Assembly (NCBI RefSeq): GCF_900100885.1
Contig: NZ_LT629692.1
Span: 558,001-622,000, forward strand
Length of the DNA stretch: 64,000 nt
DNA from: Microbacterium pygmaeum
Lineage (GTDB): Bacteria; Actinomycetota; Actinomycetes; Actinomycetales; Microbacteriaceae
Direction: 5' to 3'
The position numbers and the translations under genes are program-made. Shown here one piece after another: positions 1 to 7,165 of this stretch; the stretch's first letter is position 1; each line of letters starts with the position of its first letter. The notes beneath the pieces were generated by a model that saw only the letters and a program-made list of their open reading frames with translations, did no database searches and was not told the DNA's origin.

Positions 1-467
1 CCCTCCCCGTCGACGTGGATGCCGCCGCCCTCGTTGACCAGCACCGAGCTCACGAGATCGGCGCCGACCTCGGCGGTCACGAACCGGGCGATCTCGGCCG
101 AGCGTCGCCACTCCGACCACGCCGGTGCTCCCCAGCCGTTGAAGATCCAGTCGACTGCGCCGAGCACGCCCGGCCGGTCGTCGTCGAGGACGAACGTCGG
201 GCCGAAGTCGCGCATCCAGAATTCGTCGAGCGGCGCTTCGATCAGCTCGACGGCAGAGCCGAGCATGCGGCGCGCGCGATCGATCTCGACCGGATCCACG
301 ACCATCGTGACGGGTTCGAAGTCGGCCACGGCGAGGGCGACAGCCGTCCAGGCGGCGTAGCACTCCGCCGCGTCGGCGGCGGTCTCGCCGAGCGTGATCC
401 CGGGTCGCGGGAACGCCATCCACGTGCGATCGTGCGGCGCCGTCTCGGCGGGCATTCGCCAGGTCAT
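1..467 (-). CDS. aguA: Agmatine deiminase, N-terminal part (cut by window edge)
   Basis: Likely hydrolyses agmatine to N-carbamoylputrescine and ammonia in the cytoplasm (polyamine/arginine catabolism). About 155 N-terminal residues are visible; the rest lies beyond base 1. Family marks are RMPAETAPHDRTWMAFP at the start, DEFWMRDFGPTFV in the middle and NEGGGIHVDGEG near the cut, which are conserved active-site blocks of the peptidyl-arginine deiminase-like fold. The ATG at 465-467 follows GGAGA with a four-base gap. The gene is divergent from a TetR regulator and a perfect palindrome lies between them, so that regulator probably controls it. The family call is firm; agmatine as substrate is inferred from the family. 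Confidence 0.88.
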   Translation of the reverse strand, partial: MTWRMPAETAPHDRTWMAFPRPGITLGETAADAAECYAAWTAVALAVADFEPVTMVVDPVEIDRARRMLGSAVELIEAPLDEFWMRDFGPTFVLDDDRPGVLGAVDWIFNGWGAPAWSEWRRSAEIARFVTAEVGADLVSSVLVNEGGGIHVDGE

Positions 468-515
468 CGGTTCTCCTCGGTCGCGGCGATCTTGTGCGAT
501 GATCGTCCGACGTGA

Positions 516-535
516 TATTGATCAAGTGATCAATA
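516..535. promoter_or_regulatory. Palindromic operator between aguA and the TetR gene
   Basis: Perfect 9-bp inverted repeat TATTGATCA / TGATCAATA around AG, in an AT-rich patch of an otherwise GC-rich region. It sits between two divergent starts (467 and 563), as expected for a TetR-family binding site. Binding is inferred. Confidence 0.7.
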
Positions 536-562
536 CTGGAGAGTAGCGAGGGAGGACAGCCG

Positions 563-1204
563 ATGTCAACGACCCAGACGCGTGCGCCCCGGCGTTCGCC
601 CGCCCAGCGCCGGATCCTGATCTCCGCTGCCGCTCACGAGCTCGCGCTCAGCGAGGGGCTCTCGGCGCTCACCCTTCGAGCCGTCGCCGCTCGCGCCGGG
701 GTGACTCCCGCGCTCGTGGCGCACTACGTCCCGACGATGGACCACCTCGTCGCGACGACGTTCTCGGAGATCGTCGCCGCCGAGCTGGACGACCTGGTGG
801 GCCTCGTCGCCGCGGGCACCGCCGTCGCGCGTCTCGCGGTGATGCTCGGCAGCCTTCTGGACGGATCGCGCGATGACGTGACGCTCGTCTGGGTCGAAGC
901 CTTCGCGCTCGGCAGGCGCAACGAGCCGCTCGCCGCCGCGGCCCGCGACGCGATGGACGACTGGCAGCGCGCGCTGCAGACCCTCCTCGCCGAAGGGGTC
1001 GCGGCCGGAGACATCCACGTGGAGGACCCCGCCGATGCCGCGTGGCAGCTGCTCGGCATGATCGACGGCATCAACGCGCAGTCCCTCGTGCGGTGGGGCG
1101 GCGCCTCCGATCGCTCGGCGCTGCTGTTGCGCGCTGTCGAGGGGATGCTCGGCATCCGCCGCGGCACCCTCGATCCCCGAACGTCGAACAAGGAGACACC
1201 GTGA
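563..1204 (+). CDS. TetR/AcrR family transcriptional regulator
   Basis: 213-aa DNA-binding repressor candidate. Residues about 15-60 form the TetR helix-turn-helix (ISAAAHELALSEGLSALTLR, then AVAARAGVTPALVAHYV). The C-terminal part is all-helical with no recognisable ligand signature. An SD-like GGGAGGA lies upstream of the ATG. It is divergent from the agmatine deiminase gene and overlaps the downstream decarboxylase by four bases (GTGA), so it probably shares a transcript with it. The palindrome at 516-535 is its likely operator. The effector may be a polyamine or amino-acid product, judging only from neighbours. Confidence 0.9.
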   Translation: MSTTQTRAPRRSPAQRRILISAAAHELALSEGLSALTLRAVAARAGVTPALVAHYVPTMDHLVATTFSEIVAAELDDLVGLVAAGTAVARLAVMLGSLLDGSRDDVTLVWVEAFALGRRNEPLAAAARDAMDDWQRALQTLLAEGVAAGDIHVEDPADAAWQLLGMIDGINAQSLVRWGGASDRSALLLRAVEGMLGIRRGTLDPRTSNKETP

Positions 1205-2580
1205 CGATTCACGCCGACGCGATGCATGCGATCACCGATGAGACCCGCGACACTGTCGACGGTGTCCTCGCCTACGCGAGAACCCGCGCGCTCTACGAGA
1301 ACGTCCCGCTCGACAAGCCCGTCACGCCCGACCAGCTGGCCGAGACCGCTGCCGGCTCGATCACCGCCCACGGTATCGGTGCGCAGCGAGCGACCGCCCT
1401 GTTCGCCGATGTCCTCGCGCCCACGTGCCTCTCGATCGATCATCCCGGCTACGTGTCATTCATCCCCAGCGCACCGAGCAAGGCTGCGATCGCCTTCGAC
1501 CTCGTCGTGTCGGCGTCGGCGATCTACGGCGGGTCATGGCTGGAGGGTGCCGGCGCCGTCTTCGCCGAGAACGAAGTGCTGCACTGGCTCGCCCGCGAGT
1601 TCGGTCTGCCCGAGGGCGCCGGCGGCGTCTTCGTGCAGGGCGGCACGATCGGAAACCTGTCGGCGCTCGTCGCCGCCCGAAGCGCCGCGCGCCTTCGCAA
1701 CGCCGAGAACGGCCTCGCCGACCCGCCGCGGTTCAAAGTCGTCTGCAGCTCCGAGGCGCACTCGTCGATCGTCTCGGCGGCCAACGTCATGGACGTCGAG
1801 GTCGTGCCCGTGCCGACGGGCGCCGACGGGCGGCTGCACGGCGACGCCGTCGCATCCGCCCTCGATGAACACGCAGACGCGGTCTTCGCCGTCGTCGTCA
1901 CGGGCGGCACGACGAACTTCGGCATCGTCGATGACATCGCCTCCGTGGCATCCGTCACGAAATCGCGCGGCGTCTGGCTGCACGTGGACGGCGCATACGG
2001 CCTGGCGGCGATGCTCGTGGAGCGGATGCGACCGACCTTCGCCGGGGTGGAGCTCGCCGACTCGGTGATCGTCGACCCGCACAAATGGCTCTTCGCGCCG
2101 TTCGACGCGTGCGCGCTGCTGTACCGCGACCCGGCGCAGGGGCGCGCGGCGCATACCCAGCACGCCGAGTACCTCGACACCCTGACCGAGCGACCCGACT
2201 GGAATCCATCGGACCTCGCGGTGCAGCTCACGCGCCGCTCACGCGGCCTGCCGCTCTGGTTCTCGCTCGCGACCCACGGGACCGACCAGTACCGCGCGAG
2301 CATCGACCACGGCATCGTCCTCGCCCGCGACATCGCCGACGAGATCGAGCGGCGCGACGGCCTCTCGCTCGTCCGCGATCCGCAGCTGTCGGTCGTCGTC
2401 TTCCGTCGGGAGGGATGGACGATGACCGACTACCAGGCGTGGTCGGACCGCCTCCTGGACGACCAGATCGGCTTCGTCGTCCCGAGTTCGCACCGGGGTG
2501 AGCCGGTGCTGCGTTTCGCGATCATCAACCCGCTGACGACGTTCGCCGTGCTCAGCGGCATCCTGGACACGCTCCGGTGA
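1201..2580 (+). CDS. PLP-dependent amino-acid decarboxylase (group II)
   Basis: 459-aa cytoplasmic enzyme of the aromatic-L-amino-acid/2,4-diaminobutyrate decarboxylase family. Visible marks are HVDGAYG (Asp that contacts the PLP ring nitrogen) and DPHKWLFAPFDACALLY, whose Lys295 should form the Schiff base. Length fits the family. The frame is open further upstream, but GTG at 1201 is chosen because it overlaps the TetR stop by four bases and follows AAGGAG. Coupling to the TetR gene, opposite agmatine deiminase, suggests a role in amine metabolism. The substrate cannot be read from sequence. Confidence 0.87.
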   Translation: MTIHADAMHAITDETRDTVDGVLAYARTRALYENVPLDKPVTPDQLAETAAGSITAHGIGAQRATALFADVLAPTCLSIDHPGYVSFIPSAPSKAAIAFDLVVSASAIYGGSWLEGAGAVFAENEVLHWLAREFGLPEGAGGVFVQGGTIGNLSALVAARSAARLRNAENGLADPPRFKVVCSSEAHSSIVSAANVMDVEVVPVPTGADGRLHGDAVASALDEHADAVFAVVVTGGTTNFGIVDDIASVASVTKSRGVWLHVDGAYGLAAMLVERMRPTFAGVELADSVIVDPHKWLFAPFDACALLYRDPAQGRAAHTQHAEYLDTLTERPDWNPSDLAVQLTRRSRGLPLWFSLATHGTDQYRASIDHGIVLARDIADEIERRDGLSLVRDPQLSVVVFRREGWTMTDYQAWSDRLLDDQIGFVVPSSHRGEPVLRFAIINPLTTFAVLSGILDTLR

Positions 2581-2596
2581 CCATCACCGCGCTGGG

Positions 2597-2602
2597 TAGG
2601 CT
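2597..2602 (+). promoter_or_regulatory. -10 box TAGGCT of a leaderless gene
   Basis: TAGGCT lies exactly six bases before the GTG at 2609, so transcription would begin at the start codon. No Shine-Dalgarno sequence is present. Confidence 0.6.
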
Positions 2603-2608
2603 GGCGCG

Positions 2609-3541
2609 GTGACACAGGCGACGCAGCGCTCGATCGGCGATGACCGCGAAACCCTGAAGGCGCTGCCGTTCTGGGTGCCCGCCGTCATCGGGGCAGCGGG
2701 CGCCGTGATCGGGATGCTGCCGTGGTGGATCACCGGGGCGCGACTGCCGTTGCAGAACGTGTGGGTGGACACGCCGCCGGCGGCGATGCCGATCGCCCTG
2801 CTGCCGTTCAGTCAGTATGCGATCTCGCTCGTGGTCGGTCTGCTGGTCACCGGCGCCGCTGCTGCCGGTCTCACGCTCCGCCTCCTGCGCGCGCGGCTGC
2901 CCCGTCGACCGATACTCCTCGCGCTCGGCGGCGTGCTGTTCGTGCAGGTCGTGGCGATCGGGCAGACCGCCGCGGTCGCCTCGACCGGGCTGCGGGAAGA
3001 CTGGCGTGCCGATCTGTACTACGCGGCGCTGCTGAGCGGGATCGTGGTGACCACTCTGCTCGGGGCCGCGGTGCTGGCCCTGCTGGCCGCAACCCCTCCG
3101 GCGGGCGCGATCATCGGCGCGGCAGGTGGGGCGCTGGCCTTCTCGTTCTGGCTCGCCGGACTCAGCGCGGCGCTGGGATCGGCAGGTTCACCGCTCCTCC
3201 CGCTGCTCGAGGTCGTGCGATGGGCCCCCGCCGTCCTGATCGGATTCGCCATCGGCTGGTGGGGCATCGCCTCGGCCGGCCGTGCGGTCGCCGCCGTCGG
3301 CGCGCTGGCGTTGCTGTGGCTCGTCCCGGGCGTGACGACGGGGTTGGGCAACGCCGTCGGCTCGCGCGTCCTCGCAAACGACCTCCCCTCGATGCTCTCG
3401 TACGGTCTCGAGGTCACCCGCATGGCCTTGACCATGCCTGAGCTCGTGCTGCCGCCGCTGGTCGTGGCGATCGTCGTGGCTGTCGTCGTCGGCGCGGCGC
3501 GCTGGGCGATGCGGCGGGCGCGTCCGGCCGAGCAGCACTGA
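2609..3541 (+). CDS. Multi-pass membrane protein of unknown function
   Basis: 310-aa hydrophobic protein that I cannot place in a named family. About seven membrane segments are visible, at roughly residues 18-38, 65-95, 108-125, 140-165, 170-190, 205-255 and 280-300, separated by short loops. The first loop holds the polar stretch NVWVDTPPAAMP. The C-terminus ends in a short basic tail. The GTG start is chosen because it directly follows a TAGGCT box with the six-base spacing seen at other leaderless genes here. It starts 28 bases after the decarboxylase but likely has its own promoter. Confidence 0.75.
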   Translation: MTQATQRSIGDDRETLKALPFWVPAVIGAAGAVIGMLPWWITGARLPLQNVWVDTPPAAMPIALLPFSQYAISLVVGLLVTGAAAAGLTLRLLRARLPRRPILLALGGVLFVQVVAIGQTAAVASTGLREDWRADLYYAALLSGIVVTTLLGAAVLALLAATPPAGAIIGAAGGALAFSFWLAGLSAALGSAGSPLLPLLEVVRWAPAVLIGFAIGWWGIASAGRAVAAVGALALLWLVPGVTTGLGNAVGSRVLANDLPSMLSYGLEVTRMALTMPELVLPPLVVAIVVAVVVGAARWAMRRARPAEQH

Positions 3542-3608
3542 CGCCGACGCGCCGCCAGGTGTTGGCGCGCACGACCATCGTGGTCGTTTCCAGGAGGAGA
3601 CTGAAGAC

Positions 3609-3899
3609 ATGGATGCCGGAGCCGATGAGCCGACGACGGCCGGCGATCTCACCGAGACCGACCGCCGGCTCGAGGCGACGATCCTCGAGCTGCTCGGGCG
3701 TCGTGCCGCGGCATCCACGATCTGCCCGTCCGACGCGGCGCGCGCGATCGGCGGCGACGAATGGCGCGATCTCATGGAACCGGCACGCCGGGCCGCGCGC
3801 CGGCTCGTCGCCGCCGAGGAAGTCGACATCACGCAGGGCGGAGAGGTCGTGGACCCCTCCACCGCCCGAGGGCCGATCCGCATCCGTCGTCGTCGGTGA
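3609..3899 (+). CDS. DUF3253 family protein
   Basis: 96-aa small cytoplasmic protein. The family pattern is clear: ILELLGRRAAASTICPSDAA, then EWRDLMEPARRAARRL, then the ending VDPSTARGPIRIRRRR. This looks like a compact winged-helix fold. Function is unknown in the family. The start follows AGGAGGAG about ten bases upstream. It ends nine bases before the end of the opposite-strand gene. Confidence 0.85.
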   Translation: MDAGADEPTTAGDLTETDRRLEATILELLGRRAAASTICPSDAARAIGGDEWRDLMEPARRAARRLVAAEEVDITQGGEVVDPSTARGPIRIRRRR

Positions 3900-3908
3900 C
3901 GGCATCCG

Positions 3909-4334
3909 TCAGTCGACTCGGGTCGCGACCCGATCGCACAGCGGCGCCCACTGCCCGTCAGGGCGGAACTCCCAGTGGTGCGTCTGGGTCCGTCCTTGGT
4001 CGGAGAACGTGATCGTCGCGCGCTCCTGATCGCCGGTGAACGTCCAGACGTCGCCATCGCGCTCGACGAGGTATTCCCGGGCGAATCCGTGGTTCTCCAC
4101 GCTCCACGAGAAGTACGTGCCTCGATCCGGGTCCCACCCCAGGAAGCTCAACGTGTCGAACGGGCCGTTGGCTCGCTCGTCCTGCACGACGAAGAAGTTC
4201 CCGGAGTGCCAGCGTGCCGAGTGGATGCTGCGCCACGGCGATCCCTCCCCGCCCCCACCGTCGTTTCCGTATGCGGTGCCCTCCGCGGACCAGTCACCGA
4301 GGAACACCGCGAGTGCCTTCTGCTCATCTGTCAT
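3909..4334 (-). CDS. DUF1579-like lipocalin-fold protein
   Basis: 141-aa protein with the features of DUF1579-type beta-barrel proteins: an N-terminal FLGDWSAEGTAYG, alternating short strands, and late YFSWSVENHG and DVWTFTGDQERATITFSDQG blocks. No signal peptide or membrane segment is seen, so it should be cytoplasmic. ATG at 4332-4334 is the only start giving the normal family N-terminus (MTDEQKALAVFLGDW); the open frame runs further upstream without similarity. It is convergent with the DUF3253 gene. A ligand or reaction is not known. Confidence 0.75.
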   Translation of the reverse strand: MTDEQKALAVFLGDWSAEGTAYGNDGGGGEGSPWRSIHSARWHSGNFFVVQDERANGPFDTLSFLGWDPDRGTYFSWSVENHGFAREYLVERDGDVWTFTGDQERATITFSDQGRTQTHHWEFRPDGQWAPLCDRVATRVD

Positions 4335-4408
4335 GAAACCCAGGCTGGACAGCGGGGATCCTCGACGGCAACCGGCTTGACGGAGATCCGCGCAGCACTT
4401 CCGCCGGA

Positions 4409-4680
4409 TCAGCGCAACCGGGTCGCGCGCACCACGGCGTCGCGCAGTGCCCGCGTCCCGTGCGCTGTCATCACCTCGCGCGAGCCCTCGGTCGCGGTGT
4501 CGATCCGCCACTGGGTCACCTCGAACGTGGCGATGATGTCGGCGCCGGTGACGGATGCCTCGGCAGGATGCGCGTGACCGGCACCGGGCGCGGCCTCGTG
4601 GAGATGGGCGACCATCAGGAAGGTGCCACCAGGCGCCACCCGGTCGCCAGTCGCCTGTAGAAGTCCAGCTCCGGGGTCTA
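4409..4680 (-). pseudogene. C-terminal remnant of a class I SAM-dependent methyltransferase
   Basis: About 85 codons read VAPGGTFLMVAHLHEA, TQWRIDTATEGSREVM and RALRDAVVRATRLR, which match the last third of small class I methyltransferases (post-motif III strand, last helices, ending in a DxVVRA block). The N-terminal Rossmann part with the SAM-binding glycine motif is missing: upstream lies an intact small membrane gene. There is no credible start codon at the similarity boundary. I read it as a truncated relic. The alternative is an assembly or strain-specific deletion. Confidence 0.55.
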
Positions 4681-4836
4681 TGCACTCCTGCGGATGTACC
4701 GGATCAGCCAGGCGATCACGGCGATGACGATGATGACGATGCCGATCCACAGGAGGAACTTCGCCGCCTCGACGAAGATTCCGAACAGCAGAAGCACGAC
4801 ACCGATGATGAGCAGGATCACTGCGAGTGCGGTCAT
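4678..4836 (-). CDS. Small two-helix membrane protein (52 aa)
   Basis: Reads MTALAVILLIIGVVLLLFGI, then FVEAAKFLLWIGIVIIVIAV, then IAWLIRYIRRSA: two hydrophobic helices with one short amphipathic break and a basic end, which predicts a C-terminus on the cytoplasmic side. It resembles the actinobacterial DUF6131-type mini-proteins, but I cannot confirm the family. A GGGAG lies just before the ATG at 4834-4836. It abuts the methyltransferase remnant. Confidence 0.6.
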   Translation of the reverse strand: MTALAVILLIIGVVLLLFGIFVEAAKFLLWIGIVIIVIAVIAWLIRYIRRSA

Positions 4837-4913
4837 GCTCCCACTGTGCCCGAGTCGGCGCTGCTCATGCCACCGCTTGACACCGGATGCCGCTGCGCGT
4901 CAGCCCCGACCCG

Positions 4914-5345
4914 TCACGAGACCGCTGTCTTGACCAGGTCGGCCAGCTTCTTCTTGGTCTGCGGCGTCAGCGCGATCAGCGCGAAGGCGGTCGCCCACAT
5001 GTCGCCGTCATCCAGCGCCGCAGGCTGCTCGAATCCGATCGTGGAGTAGCGGGTCTTGAACTTGGACGCCGGCTGCATGAACACGAGGATCTTGCCGTCG
5101 GCGTTGGCGAAGCCGGGCATGCCGTAGTAGGTCTTGGGGACCAGGTCGGGCGCGACGTCGGCGACGATGTCGTAGAAGCCGTTCGCGAGGACCTGGTCCT
5201 CGTCGGTGAGCTTGGCGATCGCGTCACGGACCGCCTTCTCGCCGGCCTCACGATTCTTGCCGGCCTTCTCCTGCTCGCGCAGTTCCTTCGCGCGCTCCTT
5301 GACGGCGTCGCGCTCCTCCTGGGTAAGTCCGTCGGCCTTGGCCAT
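4914..5345 (-). CDS. DUF1801 / YdhG-like domain protein
   Basis: 143-aa cytoplasmic protein. The first 45 residues are a charged helix rich in Lys and Glu (ERAKELREQEKAGKNREAGE). The rest has the YdhG/CyaY-like pattern with VPKTYYGMPGFANADGKILVF and FKTRYSTIGFEQPA. GGAGAACATC precedes the ATG at 5343-5345. The family is widespread in actinobacteria, with an iron-sulfur or iron role sometimes proposed for the fold. Function here is unknown. Confidence 0.8.
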   Translation of the reverse strand: MAKADGLTQEERDAVKERAKELREQEKAGKNREAGEKAVRDAIAKLTDEDQVLANGFYDIVADVAPDLVPKTYYGMPGFANADGKILVFMQPASKFKTRYSTIGFEQPAALDDGDMWATAFALIALTPQTKKKLADLVKTAVS

Positions 5346-5455
5346 GATGTTCTCCTTCGACTGTTCCGGCCGCCGTCTGCGGCGACGTTGAAGCCAGGTT
5401 AGGCATCGGGGCGAGGCATCCGCTTCTCCGATCCTGATCGATGCGCTGATGGGGC

Positions 5456-5502
5456 GGTGCGTCGCTCGGGCCGTGCGTCGCTCGGCCGGTGCGTCGCTTC
5501 GG
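5456..5502. repeat. Three tandem ~16-bp repeats directly after dinB
   Basis: Three copies of a GGTGCGTCGCTCGG-like unit at 5456-5469, 5471-5485 and 5486-5502. The last copy directly abuts the dinB stop codon (5503-5505), as at two other repeat arrays in this window. Confidence 0.75.
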
Positions 5503-6582
5503 TCACCAGCCGCTTCGGGTCGGCGTGTGCCCTCCTCGGGCATCATCGGGCATGGCCATCTCGGCACGCACGCCGAGCAGCCGGATCGGGCGATCGGGTT
5601 CCATCTTCGCCACGAGCTCGAACGTCTTCCCCAGAACGATGTCGCGGTCGTACGTCGAGGGGATCTTCTTCGTGAACGTCTTGGTGAAGAAGGGGGCGTA
5701 GCGGACCTTGAGTCCCAGACCCACGACCGGTCGGCCCTCCGCGGCGACGTCCTTCAGCACCTGCGACACCAGCTCGCGGATGGCGGAGTCGATCTGCTCG
5801 GGAGTGGTCAGATCCTGCTGGAAGGTCGTCTCCCGAGCATGCCCGCGCGCCACCCAGGGCGTGTCATCGACGATCGAGGCGCCCTCGCCGCGGCCGAGCT
5901 GGGCGTACCAGAGACCCATTCGAGGCCCGAACTCGGCGACCATGGCCGACTCGTCGGCGACGGCCAGCTCGGCGACCGTGCGGATGCCGAGACCGGCCAG
6001 TCGCTTCGAGATCTTGCTGCCGACACCCCAGAGCTCGGCGGTGGGTCGCTCGCCCATGACCTCGAACCAGTTCTCCGCGGTCAGCCGGAACATCCCCCTG
6101 GGCTTCCCGAACCCGGTGGCGATCTTCGCCCGCACCAGGGTGTCGCCGATCCCGACGCTGCAGTGCAGCGCGGTGCGCTCGAGCACCGCCTCCCGGGTGC
6201 GGCGCGCATACGCCTCGGGATCATCGGTCGACACCCCGACGAACGCCTCGTCCCAGCCCAGCACCTGCACGACCGCTCCCGGCTGGTCGCGCAGGGTGGC
6301 CATGACCTGCTCGGACGCGGCGGTGTACGCGGGCCCGTCGACCGGCAGGATCACCGCGGTCGGCGCCTTGCGCGCCGCGATGCGCAGCGGCATGCCCGAC
6401 CCGACGCCGAATCCGCGCGCCTCGTAGGAAGCCGTGGAGACGACGGCACGTTCGGTCGGATCGCCGCGACCGCCGACGATGAGCGGCACGCCCGCAAGCT
6501 CCGGATGCCGCAGCACCTCGACGGCGGCGATGAACTGGTCCATGTCGACGTGCAGCACCCACGGCCGGGACTCGTCGCTCAT
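5503..6582 (-). CDS. dinB: Y-family DNA polymerase, DinB2 type
   Basis: 359-aa translesion polymerase. Catalytic motifs are HVDMDQFIAAVE (residues 11-22) and GWDEAFVGV (second and third metal-binding acidic residues). KIATGFGKPRG and the helix-hairpin-helix GVGSKISKRLAGLGIRTVAE follow, with a little-finger domain after about residue 230. Wording and length match mycobacterial DinB2, including GWDEA in place of SxDEA. The C-terminus (HTPTRSGW) has no QLxLF-like beta-clamp motif. The steric-gate position after Phe17 is Ile18, not Tyr or Phe. The start has GGAGGC before the ATG at 6580-6582. Confidence 0.93.
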   Translation of the reverse strand: MSDESRPWVLHVDMDQFIAAVEVLRHPELAGVPLIVGGRGDPTERAVVSTASYEARGFGVGSGMPLRIAARKAPTAVILPVDGPAYTAASEQVMATLRDQPGAVVQVLGWDEAFVGVSTDDPEAYARRTREAVLERTALHCSVGIGDTLVRAKIATGFGKPRGMFRLTAENWFEVMGERPTAELWGVGSKISKRLAGLGIRTVAELAVADESAMVAEFGPRMGLWYAQLGRGEGASIVDDTPWVARGHARETTFQQDLTTPEQIDSAIRELVSQVLKDVAAEGRPVVGLGLKVRYAPFFTKTFTKKIPSTYDRDIVLGKTFELVAKMEPDRPIRLLGVRAEMAMPDDARGGHTPTRSGW

Positions 6583-6684
6583 GCCTCCAGTGTGCGGCCG
6601 AGCACCGACTCGGGCCAGGGCGGATTCTGCGGCTACGGTGATCGGAGTGTCGCGCCGTGCCGCGGCATCCGGAAAGGGCCTCGA

Positions 6685-7080
6685 ATGAACCCGCTCGATC
6701 GCGTGACGGACACCGGCTTGGGGTTCCTGGCCGACTCCCACCTCGCGACGCTGTCGACGATGGCCAGATCGGGACTGATCCATGCGGTGGCCGTGGGATT
6801 CACGCTGCACGACGGAGTGGTCCGGATCATCACGAGCGACGGCACCCAGAAGGTGCGCAACGTGGAGCGCGACGCGCGGGCGACGGTCGCGCAGGTGGGC
6901 GGTGCGCAGTGGCTCAGCATCGCCGGGCGCGCGAGCATCGAGCGCGAGCCGGACGCCGTCGCGCTCGCCGAGACGCTGTACGCCCGGCGGTACCGGCCGC
7001 CGCGCGTGAACCCGAAGCGCGTGGTCATCCGTCTGGAGCCGGAGCGCGTGATGGGCTCGGCCGACCTCGTCGCGCGGTGA
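6685..7080 (+). CDS. PPOX-class F420-dependent or flavin-binding oxidoreductase
   Basis: 131-aa split-barrel protein of the pyridoxamine-phosphate-oxidase-like superfamily, probably a dimer binding F420 or FMN. Marks are FLADSHLATLSTMARSGLIH near the N-terminus, the strand pair VRIITSDGTQKVRNVERDAR, and ARRYRPPRVNPKRVVIRLEP near the end, all usual in the short actinobacterial PPOX proteins. A GGAAAGG lies upstream of the ATG. It is divergent from dinB. Substrate and cofactor are inferred only at family level. Confidence 0.82.
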   Translation: MNPLDRVTDTGLGFLADSHLATLSTMARSGLIHAVAVGFTLHDGVVRIITSDGTQKVRNVERDARATVAQVGGAQWLSIAGRASIEREPDAVALAETLYARRYRPPRVNPKRVVIRLEPERVMGSADLVAR

Positions 7081-7154
7081 GACGACGCGGATCGCCGTCA
7101 CGGACGCTACCAGCCGCCATCTGCGTCGTCTCGGAACGCTCAGGCGCGAAGACG

Positions 7155-7160
7155 TAGAAT
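7155..7160 (+). promoter_or_regulatory. -10 box TAGAAT of a leaderless gene
   Basis: TAGAAT lies five bases before the GTG at 7166 with no Shine-Dalgarno sequence between them. Confidence 0.55.
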
Positions 7161-7165
7161 TCCCT

